Source: Dasyornis broadbenti | Lineage: Eukaryota > Chordata > Aves > Passeriformes > Dasyornithidae | DNA length: 64,000 nt | Direction: 5' to 3' | Assembly (NCBI GenBank): GCA_013397935.1 | Contig: VZRN01004245.1 | Coordinates: forward strand, 951,372 to 1,015,371 | In this document: positions 1 through 11,520 of the stretch, piece by piece | Layout: each line of letters starts with the position of its first letter | Position numbering within the stretch: the stretch's first letter is position 1 | Position numbers and translations under genes: made by a program | The notes under the pieces: generated by a model | Seen by the model: the letters and a program-made list of their open reading frames with translations, nothing else | Database searches by the model: none | What the model was told of the DNA's origin: nothing

Positions 1-461
1 GGAAATCAGAAACCACAGTCTGCTCCAGTGAGAAGAACAAGAGAAATATCATTTTTAAAATGATATAAAAAAGGTTATAGGGTGTGTGTCCAGGAACCTC
101 ATAGTGTGAGATAAACAATTTGAAGAAGAGTGAAGCATGTGCATGTCAGTGTCACATACAAGAAGAGGTACAAGCACGAATGTGGGCCGATGGAAATAGA
201 TGTTTGAAGAGAGGCTGAAAAAACATTTTGTGTGTGTGTGAGTGGAGGCCAGAGGGGGTTTGCAGGCAACCACACAACAGTACAAACAATAATCTCTGGG
301 AGGGAAAAGAGAGGGAGAGCAATGCTAGGAACATGGGATGTAGGGGAGGATGGAGGAGGATTGGCATGTGTAGTATGTCAGTTTTGTCTGGGGCAGGAAG
401 ATCAGTGATGGATGATAAGGAAGTAGGAACAATAAAGGTCTTGCTGGCAAGAATTTCCCAC
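1..461 (-). other. IQSEC3: IQSEC3 intron 2, partial
   Basis: This sequence lies downstream of the IQSEC3 exon 2 donor (GTGGGA at 461 and below). It contains a short (TG)n tract near 231-240 and otherwise no recognisable element. The reading frame seems to continue past the exon for some distance, but the donor consensus marks the end of the exon. The next exon lies beyond the window. Confidence 0.65.
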
Positions 462-542
462 CTTGGTGAAGAGTCTGGAGATGAAGGCTTCTGCTCTGCG
501 TCAGCTGCCGGGCAACAGAACTGGTGTAAAACAGTTTCATTC
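462..542 (-). CDS. IQSEC3: IQSEC3 coding exon 2 (81 nt, internal)
   Basis: This exon encodes part of the N-terminal region of IQSEC3 (BRAG3/SynArfGEF), a Sec7-PH Arf exchange factor that acts at inhibitory postsynapses. Read on the minus strand, it gives the peptide NETVLHQFCCPAADAEQKP followed by SSPDSSP. The first part is a stretch I recognise as highly conserved in vertebrate IQSEC3. The acceptor is a pyrimidine-rich tract ending TTCTTACAG just above 542. The donor is AAG followed by GTGGGA just below 462. The exon begins with one base that completes a GA|G glutamate codon from exon 1 and ends with two bases, so it is phase-symmetrical and the frame carries through. No Sec7, PH or IQ motif is encoded here; those lie in later exons outside the window. 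The serine/proline-rich end is where I expect the most divergence from mammals. The identity rests on recall of the family, not on a search. Confidence 0.9.
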
Positions 543-1238
543 CTGTAAGAAAAAACAAACCACAGTGGGTCAGTGCTCACTTCACTCAGAAGAAAGCTCA
601 AGAGAGAATGCCTTTCTTAGAGCTGTTCCAAGGGGACAGTGACTCCCAGCAATGCTGAAAGAGTCATTTAATAATGTTATGGACATTTTGTACTCCAAGG
701 TGGAGGGAAGCAGAGAGAAGGGGGCTGACAGTTCTATTTCCTGACCTTACCTGGACCATCAGTCCTGCTGCTGATGTCAGCCTCTGGAGAATGGGGCAAA
801 AGTGTGCAAAGAAAAAGTTTTCATTCTAGCAGTATTTGCTTCGTGATCCCATGCATCTCATGAAATACAGTTTTGTCTGTCTTTAATTTTATTTCTTTTG
901 TCCTTAGATATTTTCTTATATATGTTTCCTATACATTGGAAAGGATTTGATTTTTTTCTTAACAGAGGCTAAATTACCTCTGCAGACATTTCTCGTGAAA
1001 CCTCCCTAGAGCACAGAAATGGCCTTAGCACGTCACTTCTGGGCATTACCAGGAACAGCAGTGGAGGACTGACAGGACAAGCACAAGTAGGGGGCACTGA
1101 GATTATGACAAGAGGAAGAAACCATAGCAGAGAAAAGCAAAACCCTAAGAAGTAACACACTTGAGCAACATGAAAGACTAAAAATGTGTTTATTGAATAA
1201 GGAAGACAAAAGAATTCATCCAAAGAAAGAAATCCTAG

Positions 1239-1599
1239 TGTTACAGAAATTTTGACACTGGGGTCTCACCTCCATTAGATAAGTTTATTGCAAGAAATCA
1301 ATTATGGCATTTGGTGTCTTGAGCTTAGTGCCTCAAAAGAAGGACCCCAAACAAAGAAATCCCTGGACAATTATACCCTCATAACCTAAACTCCCCATCC
1401 CTTATGCAACAGTCCAGATCAACAGCATTATTGGGGTCTGGGGTCTCCTTGCTATTCATTGGTTTTGCTGCTTTGTTACCAAGTGGTTGCCATCTGCTCA
1501 TCTTCACATCCTCCTGACATCAGTTTCAGTGGAGTTTTGGTCAGTTCTGCAGTCAGTGTGTTTGCCACAGTTCATATACCATGATCTATGGGCTGTCCA
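1239..1599 (-). mobile_element. Solo LTR of an avian endogenous retrovirus
   Basis: This is a 361-bp unit with the TG...CA ends typical of LTRs. On the plus strand it starts TGTTACAG and ends CTGTCCA. The flanking hexamers are TCCTAG (1233-1238) and CCCTAG (1600-1605), five of six bases identical, as expected of an aged 6-bp target duplication. Read on the minus strand, the internal order fits an LTR: a TATA-like GGGTATAATTG, then an AATAAA polyadenylation signal about 60 bp before the end (plus-strand TTTATT near 1280). No viral coding region is present next to it, so it is a solo LTR left by recombination. I cannot name the family; a 6-bp duplication would favour a beta/ERVK-type element. 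Confidence 0.65.
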
Positions 1600-4500
1600 C
1601 CCTAGCTATTAATTTTTAAGTGATATTTAAGCTACAGCTTTGTCTATTCTAACTATTATTAATGTTCAGATTGTTAGCTTCAAGTTTCTCTATAATCCGT
1701 CTTTGCCTCACACAACACAGCTTTATAGTTCAGATAAAGTTCAACTTGCAGTCCAACAATTCTAGCTATTTATGGCCAATAAGTACTTGGCTACCTTCAA
1801 ATAATACAATTTTTTCAACACTGAATTGCACACCAGAATGATAATATATGCAGTTAGCTTAATAAAACAAACTGCTTAGTTCTCCACTTCCTTGGCTTCC
1901 AATGGATTCTCAAACGGAATCTTCCCTTAGAAACATCAGGACTGGCAGGAGGAACAGAGCAAGGGAAAGATGGAAGCATCAGCTTTACCTCACTGACCTC
2001 CAATCATGCCTCAATCTCTGCCTGTGATACATAACCTGCAGGAAAAGATGATTGTGTGGCATATCAAATTCACCTCGTGGCCTTCTATTTCTGAAATCAC
2101 TCAGCTCACATCCCTTCTCTCCTGCCAGGCTGCTTATTGCTTATTCTTACTGTGTTGTTTCTAATTTAAACTTCTCAGGTTGCATGCAGCTCTCTGAATG
2201 GCACGTCCAAAAATTATTTGTGTTCTCTTTTCACTGAAGCAAGTGGTGGGATCATATTTGGGTCTGCGTTCAAGCAGGCTCACACAAACACTCCAGCTCC
2301 TACGTTCTCTCACACTGCTTCCAGCTAGAATCTGTCAGGACTTCTCTGATAACATTTCAGTTTTGCATAAAAACACTGATTCATCAAATTTAAACTATCT
2401 GGCGAAAACGTCTTGGGTTTGAAACAGATTCTTATATTGCAGGGGTTTACCTGGACTTCTTGGGAACTGCTGGAGGGCCATGCCTCCACATCTCACATCA
2501 CTAGTGCCGCTATGCTATTCAAGTAGCCTCCTGTATGAGAGAGGCCATCAGGTTTTCCACCCAGCCTTCAACAACTCCCAAATAGAATCTTCAAAAAAGA
2601 GATACCCCACATTTCAGCCATTTTGGATCTAAACATTTCCCTAAATGAACTACACTGTTCTATGCTTTTATTTAAACAGCAGATGCACAGCTTCAATTCC
2701 TAACTGCACATGAAGAAAGCAAATAAGAGAGAGGGAAAACAGGCAAAAAGAGGAAAGAACAAGGATGGACAAAAACCTGAGAAACAGAAGCTTGTATATA
2801 GATGAAACGCCTTGCTAGTTAATTATGGTAGAAACACAAAGAAAAGGGAAACAGGAAAGGAAGAGTGGTGTGAAGTTTCAGGACTTTAGGCTCAGTCTCC
2901 TGTGGGCATTTTAAGAAAAAAAACATCTCCCAGATCCTTGTCAGAGAATCAGCACACTGAGCACTGCAGCTGCAACTCCTGTTCTGGGTGAGATGGGTGG
3001 CACAAATGAGGAAGGGGCTCAGGGGGAGGAGGAGGAGGAGGCACGCTGGGGTCAGGTTTTCCAGCACAACGAGAGCAGTGCATGGAGGAGCAGCAGAGAA
3101 CAAAGGCAAGCACAGACGCAAAGGGAGGACTGAGAACAGCCTGAGCCTGTCAGTGCCTTGCTCCATCTCGCTGGGATGCACGCTCCGGAGGCAAGGATTT
3201 GACAGTCCAGACCTATCTTAAATGCAGAGATAGCTTGGCCCAGTAGTTACCCACGCTGTCAATTGCAACATTAGCCCTTCTCTCCTCTGAGAGAAAACAG
3301 CTGACTGAATTTTATTCAGTTGTCTTTAACATTGCTCCTGACAAGAGGTATCCTCCAGCCAGCTGCCTGCAGCCTCCACAGGGGTATCTGTGAATGAACT
3401 GTCCAGCCACAGCAGTTCCTGCTCTGTGATGAACTTTAGAGAGGCTTGTGCCAAACCTCCTGGCTAGCACAAGCTGTCTAGTCGGCTCAGGAGCTATCTC
3501 TACCTTTCTGGACTGTGCTGCAAACGGACCCCTGACGAGTGCTGCCTTGGTCTTTCAGCTATGCATCCCAAGGAGCTCAGCTTCTTTTCTCTTCAAAACT
3601 GGCACTGTAGAGGGAACAAGAGCAGAGGTCGTTGAAATTGAAAGTCTCTATAGATGCCTAGCTTGCACATCACACGGCCAAAGGAGAGCAAACTTTCCTA
3701 AAATTCCCTTAAAGCTGTATCTTCCCTTTGGACAAGTGCCTGGGGCTTTCTGTTCAGTCACTGTTGCCCCCCAAGCATCAATGCCCATGGGTTTAGCACT
3801 GATGAGAGCTGTCTTGAAATAGAGATGCCTGTCTGCTGAAAGCTGTGTTGTGGTAAACAAGCCTAACCTCTGTTTGTTCTCCTGCACCCCCACAAAAGCC
3901 AACCCCTAGCCCAGACAGCATATGGAGTACGGTGGGTGCTCCCTGCTCTCCAGCAGTCAGCTTTAATTAAACATATATCCTGTGTGGCCTGTTCCCAGAG
4001 ATAAAGAGCAGCTCTGTGTTTTTCTGCATGAATGGTTTTAGACTACAGGAAATGCCAAAACAAGACAGAATGGAAATTGCTCTCACTACACGTACACAGA
4101 GCGTGCTTCTCTCCACCATGCTGCAACACCCCTGCATCCACTGCTCTGGGCAGTTGTGTGGGATTGCTGGCATGCTCCATAAATGAAGATCCCTGCATTC
4201 CTCAGCTGCCAGTGCTTAGTAACCTCTGGATTCTGATCGTTGAGCCCTACTGGCCTGCATATCCAGCAGCCTTGCCCTTGGCCCAAGCGCAGAGCGGTTC
4301 TTAGAAATCTGACAGCACTGAACCAAGCAATGTTCTATCAGTAAATAACTAGTCCAACTCATGCAGCCTTTCCGGTTTCTCTTTAAAGCTCCACCTTTTG
4401 AAGAAAAGCCGGAGGCTTTGACCAAAAGTCGCTGTTCATAGTGCTGGATATCTCAGCTTTCCTGGAGTCTTTTGCCACTCGTCTCTATCCTGCCATCTTT

Positions 4501-7500
4501 TGGATAGCTGCCAAGAGAACAGATGGAGCCACAGAAAATCATGGCCTGGGAGGGGAAGATTAAAGGCAGAAAGAATCAAAGGAGAACTGAATTCATCTCA
4601 GATGAAGTTTTACTGGCTGTTATCTTTGTCAGATGAGCACTGGAGAAGCACAAACAGGAACTACTCAGCAACGCTAAGTTTGTGAAAGGCCAGTTGCAGC
4701 CTCCTGACTCCCCCAAAATGTACAGCTCAAAGCTACCTCTGCCTCCCAATGGAGCTGGGACACAGCCTAGCTAAGGTGAGCTGCAGACCTTACTCCTTCT
4801 ATCACCTCCCTCCTGTGATAGATCTATTTTTGACTCCAGTCAACCTGGAACTGAGAGTTGAAGTGAGATCTCAAAAAAGCAGCTTCCAAAAGAGTTCTGT
4901 CTTACATTGAGCTGTTTCTCCCCACTTCCTCACTCTTCACTGCAGAATACCACTACAATTTTCTAGCTACCTTAATTGTAGGGCATCAGGCTGATGTTTT
5001 GGGGGCAGTTGAGAATGGGCAGGGTTCATATCGTAAGGAAACGTACCTGATTCAAAATAAGTATAAAAGGCTAAAAATCTTTAGGCATCGCTATCATTTT
5101 ATTTTACATTCCCAGTAACTACTACAATCCCAGCCTGACTGTCCCTGGGATGCAGGGATCAAGCATTTTCTTAACTTAATTGTATGACAAAAATGAAGAT
5201 GTGTTTAGATGACGTCTAGATTGCAGCACACAGCTCCTGCCTCATGAAAACAAACTGCTGAAGAAACCCTGTGACAGTGACCTGTACAACACACACAGGC
5301 ATGCCCAGCCTCACCAGGATGTATGGCAGCTCTTCTTTCAGTCCACCTGAGTGCCTATCATCCTACAGCTCTTTAGCATTCTCAAAGCTGTTCTTCCTTC
5401 TTCCCTCCGCCTCTCAAACTCACGCTAGGAGGGATGAAGAGGGGGGAACTTGCCAGGAGTGTCTATTCACTCTGCTTGCCTGCCAAAAATGAAAAATCAA
5501 ATATGTTTTGTAGTCTGGAACTTGGCTTGCCTTGAACATCTCATGAGTGTTGGAGAAAATGTCTTCTTCCATGATGTTGCTCTATAAATTTGATTATCGA
5601 AAGACCAGCGCTCATGCTCTAAAACTTACTTAGCACATGCTTAATCATCATCTTTTTCCTTGGTACAAAAATTCATTTGAAGTCATACATCCTTTGCACA
5701 GCATGACTATAAATTTCTTTTTTTAGTGCTAGGGGATGGGATGAAGATGGGATTCCCATTGCCAGAGTATTTACAGCTGCTCACTAGAACATGTCGATTT
5801 TAGAGACCCTATAAAATATCTTAAAACAAATTGCCCTTGCTAGTATGAAACACCATAAGCACACACTACTGTTTGGAAAGTGACAATCCAGGGTGACACT
5901 CTGACGCAAATGTGTGTCTTTGAGCTATTGTGGGGTTTTCAGAACAGCACAGCTTGGAAGGATAAGCACAAGGCACCGTGCTGGGGAAATGGAATTTCCT
6001 GTGTTGGAGGAAGATCTGAGCCAATGCTGCTGTGATCTGATCTTTTTTTGGTTAACTCGTTGGGTGACTGTAACAGATATGTCAAATGTGCCATTCATTT
6101 ATCACCATCTGCTTCCAGGGATGGAGAGATTAATGCCATATCTTCCTGAACAGTTGGTTTCTCAGCTTACTTTAGTCCATACAAGCTGCAGGCATTTCTC
6201 CTGTACATCTTCACTTTCACCTTGAGGAAATTCTTGGGGGAAAGTGTGGGCATGACTGGCAGATGGGTGCATGGATTTTGGAAAGAAATTGTGGTGTTTT
6301 GCACCAATTTCAGTAAGAAGAAAATGAGCAGTAGATAAATATGTGTATATGTGTACAAAGAGAGTCTGAGCATGTAGTGACAGACCCCCTTTAATGTAAG
6401 GTGGCATTTTTGGGCTTAGGATCAGAATCAGCAGGAGATGGTAAAAATGAACTGTGGCCTCGTGTTCTGGCTCAGCAGGGTCTGTTCCTCTGCCACGGAC
6501 CTAAGCACACGGTTTTCTTTTGGTGACGGGCTACTTGACAGAAAGATGCCACCTGTGAATTCACTGTGTTCAGTGAAAATTGCTGCTGACAATCCCATTT
6601 TGTTCCCCAGAAACACTTGAAGGAAATCTCATCCATTTGTTAAGTCTACCAGGCGTGGCTGGGCTAACTGCCAGGTTTTCCTACATGCTAGGAATGGGCA
6701 AGAGTGGAAAAAGGAATGGGACATGCTCAGGAATCAACTACGGGGGAGAGTCCATACTGGTGGGTCCATCTGACCTGTATCTCCTTGTGACAACCAGAAG
6801 CAAAGTCTGGGACCATGTTTTGGACCCACTTTCAGCAATTCTCACGCTATGTGGGGCAATACTTTGTGCAATTTTGTGGCTCTTGTCGCGTCAGCTACGA
6901 TGGGATGAAATGACTTACTCAAGGTGAACTGAGGAGGATAAACTCACTCTCAATACTCTGTGGACTGACTCTGTTATAATCAGAGACTGTCTAGATGAGA
7001 GAATTGTCCATAGGAGGAAACCTAAGATCAAAGATCAGCTGTACAAAGTTGGATCCTAAAGCAGTCAAACATAATGTATTGCGTGCACATACAGAGCCAT
7101 CATAAAAGATAGCAGCTTGAAGGGATTTGGAAATAGTACTTAAATTGGACAGAACAAAACATCCCAGTTTGGGACACGTGGACAGCCTGGGAGAAGCTAG
7201 CATTGCTAAGAACTCTCTGTAGAGGGTGTCTTGTATCTCTGGTGGTGCTGTGCTGGTATCTCTTACAGAATTACTGGTTGATGAAATACTCTGGGTTTAT
7301 GGGGGATGCTTCTCATGCTCCCCTATGTGCCCAGTGGAAGTGATTCATTCAGAAGTTTCTCCTCTTGCTATTAATTTCTTTCCTAAGGCACAGAAGGAGC
7401 AGGGATGAGGGAGATGATAGTACTTGATAATCAAATTTCAGGAAAAAAACTTCCTGGGAAGAAGAGAGTTTGTCATTAGCTGCTAGCGGGATTGGGGGCT

Positions 7501-8910
7501 GCCTCTCCTTTGCCTATCATTGAATCACATGTCAATGGGGAGTCCATTCACTCCATTTAAATTGGATTTCTCTCTTCCAGAGGAGCATCAGCCACACAGA
7601 GTATGGCTGCCTGCTAATTGAGTTGGTGCCTGTAAGCACAAAAAGGAAGAGGGCACAAGGAAGGCGGAATAGAAACGCAGAAAGGAATGGCAAGAGGAAA
7701 CACTGCATGTTGGACTGTGCAGTCCAACGTGCGCCACCAGCCTTGTTCAGGTCCTCTCCAGTGGTGGAAACAGTTGATGGCTTTTTGTGCTAGACAAGCC
7801 ACAACATCATTTGCTTTGGCTTCTAACAGGCTGAGGAGTGGCACTCAGGAAAAGCAGCTTCTGTATAAAAGCGCAGTCTGATATTCCAAGTGTGAGTGCA
7901 CATCTAATCATGAGCAGGGGATCCTCTGGTGACACAGGCAGCAGAGGTTTCGTAAGTTGTAGTCAAAACTATTCTTCAGATATCACAACTAGGAAGCTGC
8001 TATGAATCCAAAGCATGTGTGAGGGGGAGTTTGTGTAAGTTCCTGAAAAAATTTCAGTTAAATAATTACCATAAACAGAAGTCGTATCAATTAACTCCTT
8101 AATAGAAAGCTGTTTTTCCAAGATAACATGTGACCTTTTCTAAGACAGCATCCCTCCCTTCCAACAATTTTCAATATCATCATTTTTTTTAAAGGTTACG
8201 TATGTAATGGAATAATTATATGTCAGCAAATGCATGCTGATAGTGATCTTCTGTAGTTTGAAACATCTTTTCATACCTCTTCTATTTTATACTGTGCAAA
8301 GGCTCTTTCTTCTTTGTTCAAATAATAGATTTATAACTACATAAAACGGAAATAGCCGGCAAAAGCTCACTTTTAATTACACTGATAAGCATTCTCCAAA
8401 TCCCCTCCAGTTCTTCATATAATAATTATAGTTTGTCAGCCTAATACCAATGAGTATGTGGTCCTTCTGAGGAGATCCAAAACAAGAATTCTGCCTGAAT
8501 GCTCTGCTAGCAGAGCAAACACCTTTTTTTCTTCTCTCCTATTTTGGGCCAATATGTATGAACACCATAAAAAAAGCTAAGGCTTGTGTTAGTGGAATTG
8601 GCAACCCCTTTCATAATTACTGGGACTGTGAGATATAAACAGAATTTAGGTCTCTTCCTCAGTAAGAATAAATTATTTTTACTTTTTGAATAAGTGTCAG
8701 AATTGGACTCAGTAAAAGGATTTTTATTATGACTGACTATTTGATCTGGTTTTAATCAGGCCTACACTTTTTACTGGCTTCTCACTCAGGTTTAACCCCT
8801 TAGTAAAGGAAGAAAGCCCTGGAATTTTCCAGAGGCTAAAATCAAAGTGTCTGTAGGACTGGAGAATGACATGAAGCTAAATGAAGGAGCACTGTTCAGT
8901 AATGCAGAAT

Positions 8911-8930
8911 CTCATTAACATGCAAATGAG
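8911..8930. promoter_or_regulatory. Octamer (POU) motif within a short dyad
   Basis: A perfect octamer ATGCAAAT lies at 8920-8927, overlapping a dyad with arms CTCATT (8911-8916) and AATGAG (8925-8930). A single motif has weak predictive power, so this is only a candidate POU-factor site in IQSEC3 intron 1. Confidence 0.25.
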
Positions 8931-9009
8931 CTGCATCCAGGGCTCACATCTGAGCTCTCTGTGCACCCTGGCAGCACTGCCTGCTGTGGGCCTGTCCCCG
9001 GCTGGCACT

Positions 9010-9043
9010 GCATGGCCAGATGTGCTGCATGGCCAGATGTGCT
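9010..9043. repeat. 17-bp tandem duplication
   Basis: The unit GCATGGCCAGATGTGCT occurs twice in exact tandem, at 9010-9026 and 9027-9043. It looks like a recent small slippage duplication in intron 1 of IQSEC3. Confidence 0.85.
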
Positions 9044-10260
9044 GATGGTCCCCCTGCAGCTCTCTGCTCCACAGAGAATTGCACCAGCAGCTAAAGACAA
9101 GCTGAAAAGCTCCTTCCTACCACGTTGGACTGATGCACGAAATGTCAGTGGTGATGTTATTCTGCGCACTCACCGAGGATTTTCAGGATTGTTGTGTGCA
9201 GTAAATCCTTCTGCCGAGGACTGAGCTGCCCTGGCTCTGCTCTTGAGGCTTGACACAAAACTTGAACACGAGGAGTGCAATTGAATGCAGTGAGGAAGAG
9301 CAGGGCCTGGCTTGCAGAGGCTCCTTCAGACCCCTGGTCTGGGGCCTTGGCTGTGGACACCCAGTTACCACCACAGCTGCAGGTGTCTGGGGCTGCTGCT
9401 TCAGTGACACCCACGATTGAAAGTGCAGTTGTTTTCCACAGGGAAGGACCACAAGGAGAATTAGGAATGCAGAACTGGACACAGGCTGCTTGCCGGCACA
9501 CACAAGGCTAAATTGTGCTGTTCCCTGAGTTGCTTCTGCCGTGGGAAAGAGAAGAGCGGAGGAAAAGTGCAGGCCCAGTCGCAGAGCTGACTGTAATGCC
9601 TCGAGGGACAGATAGCAATAGTCACCACTGTTTCAGGGGAAATTTAATTTGCCCATTTCCCTTCCACACACACCCACGTGCTTCCACCAGGGCCTTGACA
9701 TATGGAAAGCAGGCAGTGTTCGAGGTTGCTTGTGGACACAGCAGCTGGCTGACACCAAGAGCAGCTGTATTTGCATACGTAATTGCCCTGGAAAGAAAGC
9801 ACCATTTGGCACCAATGCAAATGGGGAGAGGATGCAACTTGAATGCTCAGCACATGACCATCACAGATCCTTGGTTTCTAGTTAAGAGGAGATTTCTCAG
9901 CTTCTTGAGGCTTTATAAACTCCTGACCTTGCTAAAGTTGCAGAAGAACAGATGGAATTAATGAGGTGCTCTAAGATTTGGAAAATCTATGGAAGTTGTT
10001 CCCTTTGCCCATCTTAACTGTTCAATAATTCCTGAGATTTATAGCTAGTAGGACATACAATGTTCTGCCAAGTCAATTTATCAAGACAATGACAGTTTAG
10101 GTTAGTCTTAGTCCCAGGAGTTAGATTATTTCATACTCTCTGTGGTACAGCAGCACTGGGAAAAAATCACCACAAAAATGGAGAAGGCATCTCTTGTTTA
10201 CCTTGCATACGATAATTGTTCATCCATGCCCTGTCCCAGCAGTGAGGTATCAATGCCAGC

Positions 10261-10288
10261 TAACACTCATATATAGATATGAGTGTTA
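10261..10288. repeat. Perfect inverted repeat, 12-bp arms, 4-nt loop
   Basis: The left arm TAACACTCATAT (10261-10272) and the right arm ATATGAGTGTTA (10277-10288) are exact reverse complements around a loop ATAG. The pairing stops abruptly at both outer ends. It may be a hairpin from local inverted duplication or a binding-site dyad. The arms are too short for a normal microRNA precursor. Confidence 0.8.
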
Positions 10289-11244
10289 TTCCTGGCCAAA
10301 AGAGCAGTGCTTCAGCCAGTGATGACTACAGGACCCCATACAGCCTGCACCTGCACCACGTGTACAGTTCACCTGGAATTAAATGAGTTTCTTATGTCTG
10401 TCTCTACAGCTGCATCTCTCTGTAGAGCCTTGTTCCAGCCAACTTGTGCCTTCTGGGGACTCTTTACTTGCTAAAGCATTTCACTTATAAAACCACTACT
10501 GTTCCCTACTTAATGAAGCTTGGAGCTTCCCACCATGTGCTGGAGTTCTTTGTTTCCTCTATTTGGAAAAAGAAAAAAAACATGTAAGGTGTGGTTCTGG
10601 AAACATAAATGTGAGGTATTTTCTTCTACTGCAAGAGCCTGGTTTCTCCAGAGATATTTCAGGAGAGTTTCACAAACAATTACTAGAATTCAAAGTGAGG
10701 AGCTGTGGGATTGATTATGTTTCTGCTCCTGAAACAAGATGGCTGATGCAGACTTTTTGTGGTTCTTACAGCTGGGCAATCTCTCTAACAACTGAGATTA
10801 ACAAATTTGCTTCGGCACCCTGGTGCCAGCAGGGCTGGAGCATAAGCTGACACCATGTGGCTCAGCATAAGCTGGCAGCGCTATTTGTGCTTTCACACTT
10901 CAGCTGTGAAGCGACATCAGCGACGGTTCCAGACCCTGGATGCTGGGGTGTGACAATACTTCCCATCTTGGGAAGAGGTGACAGCAGTGGCTGTATCTGC
11001 ATCTGTGGTTACTTTAGCACTTGGAGCTGTTGAAATCATGGTTCTTGTGGTGAACACATTCTGCCTAGACCCTAGCTTAGCTTTGGAAGCTGAACGGTGG
11101 GGGAAATTCCCCTCTTGGCAGCAGATGTTCTGGATAAAAAGTGCGCGGTGCATGAAGAGATCCCAGAGCTGCACAAAAGATGTTGTGAAGAGACAGCGAA
11201 GCTTCTTGCATGAAAAACAACCTCTTCAAAATTAGTTTTTAATA

Positions 11245-11520
11245 AAAAACAAACTTCTTGGCCACCTGGGCACACACTAGCTCACGTTCAGCTGCTCAGG
11301 ACCTTTTCTGATGGGCAGTTTTCCAGACACTCTTCCCCCAGCTTGTAGCACTGCAGGGGTTGTTGTGACCCAAGAAGAGAACTTTGCCTTGTTGAACCTC
11401 ACACCATTGGCCTTGGCCCATCAATCCAGCCTGTCCAGATCCCTCTGCAGAGCCTTCCTACCCTCCAGCAGATCAACATTCCCACCCACCTTGGTGTCAC
11501 CAGGCTTTGTACCCTTCTGC
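11245..11520 (-). mobile_element. CR1 LINE fragment (ORF2 interior)
   Basis: Read on the minus strand this matches the familiar CR1 ORF2 segment. It includes GGTTCAACAAGGC, CTTGGGTCACAACAACCCC, AGGGATCTGGACAGGCTGGA and GTGTGCCCAGGTGGCCAAGAAG. It has lost both the upstream reverse transcriptase core and the 3' tail, so it is an internally truncated, dead copy. The coding frame is broken. Confidence 0.8.
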
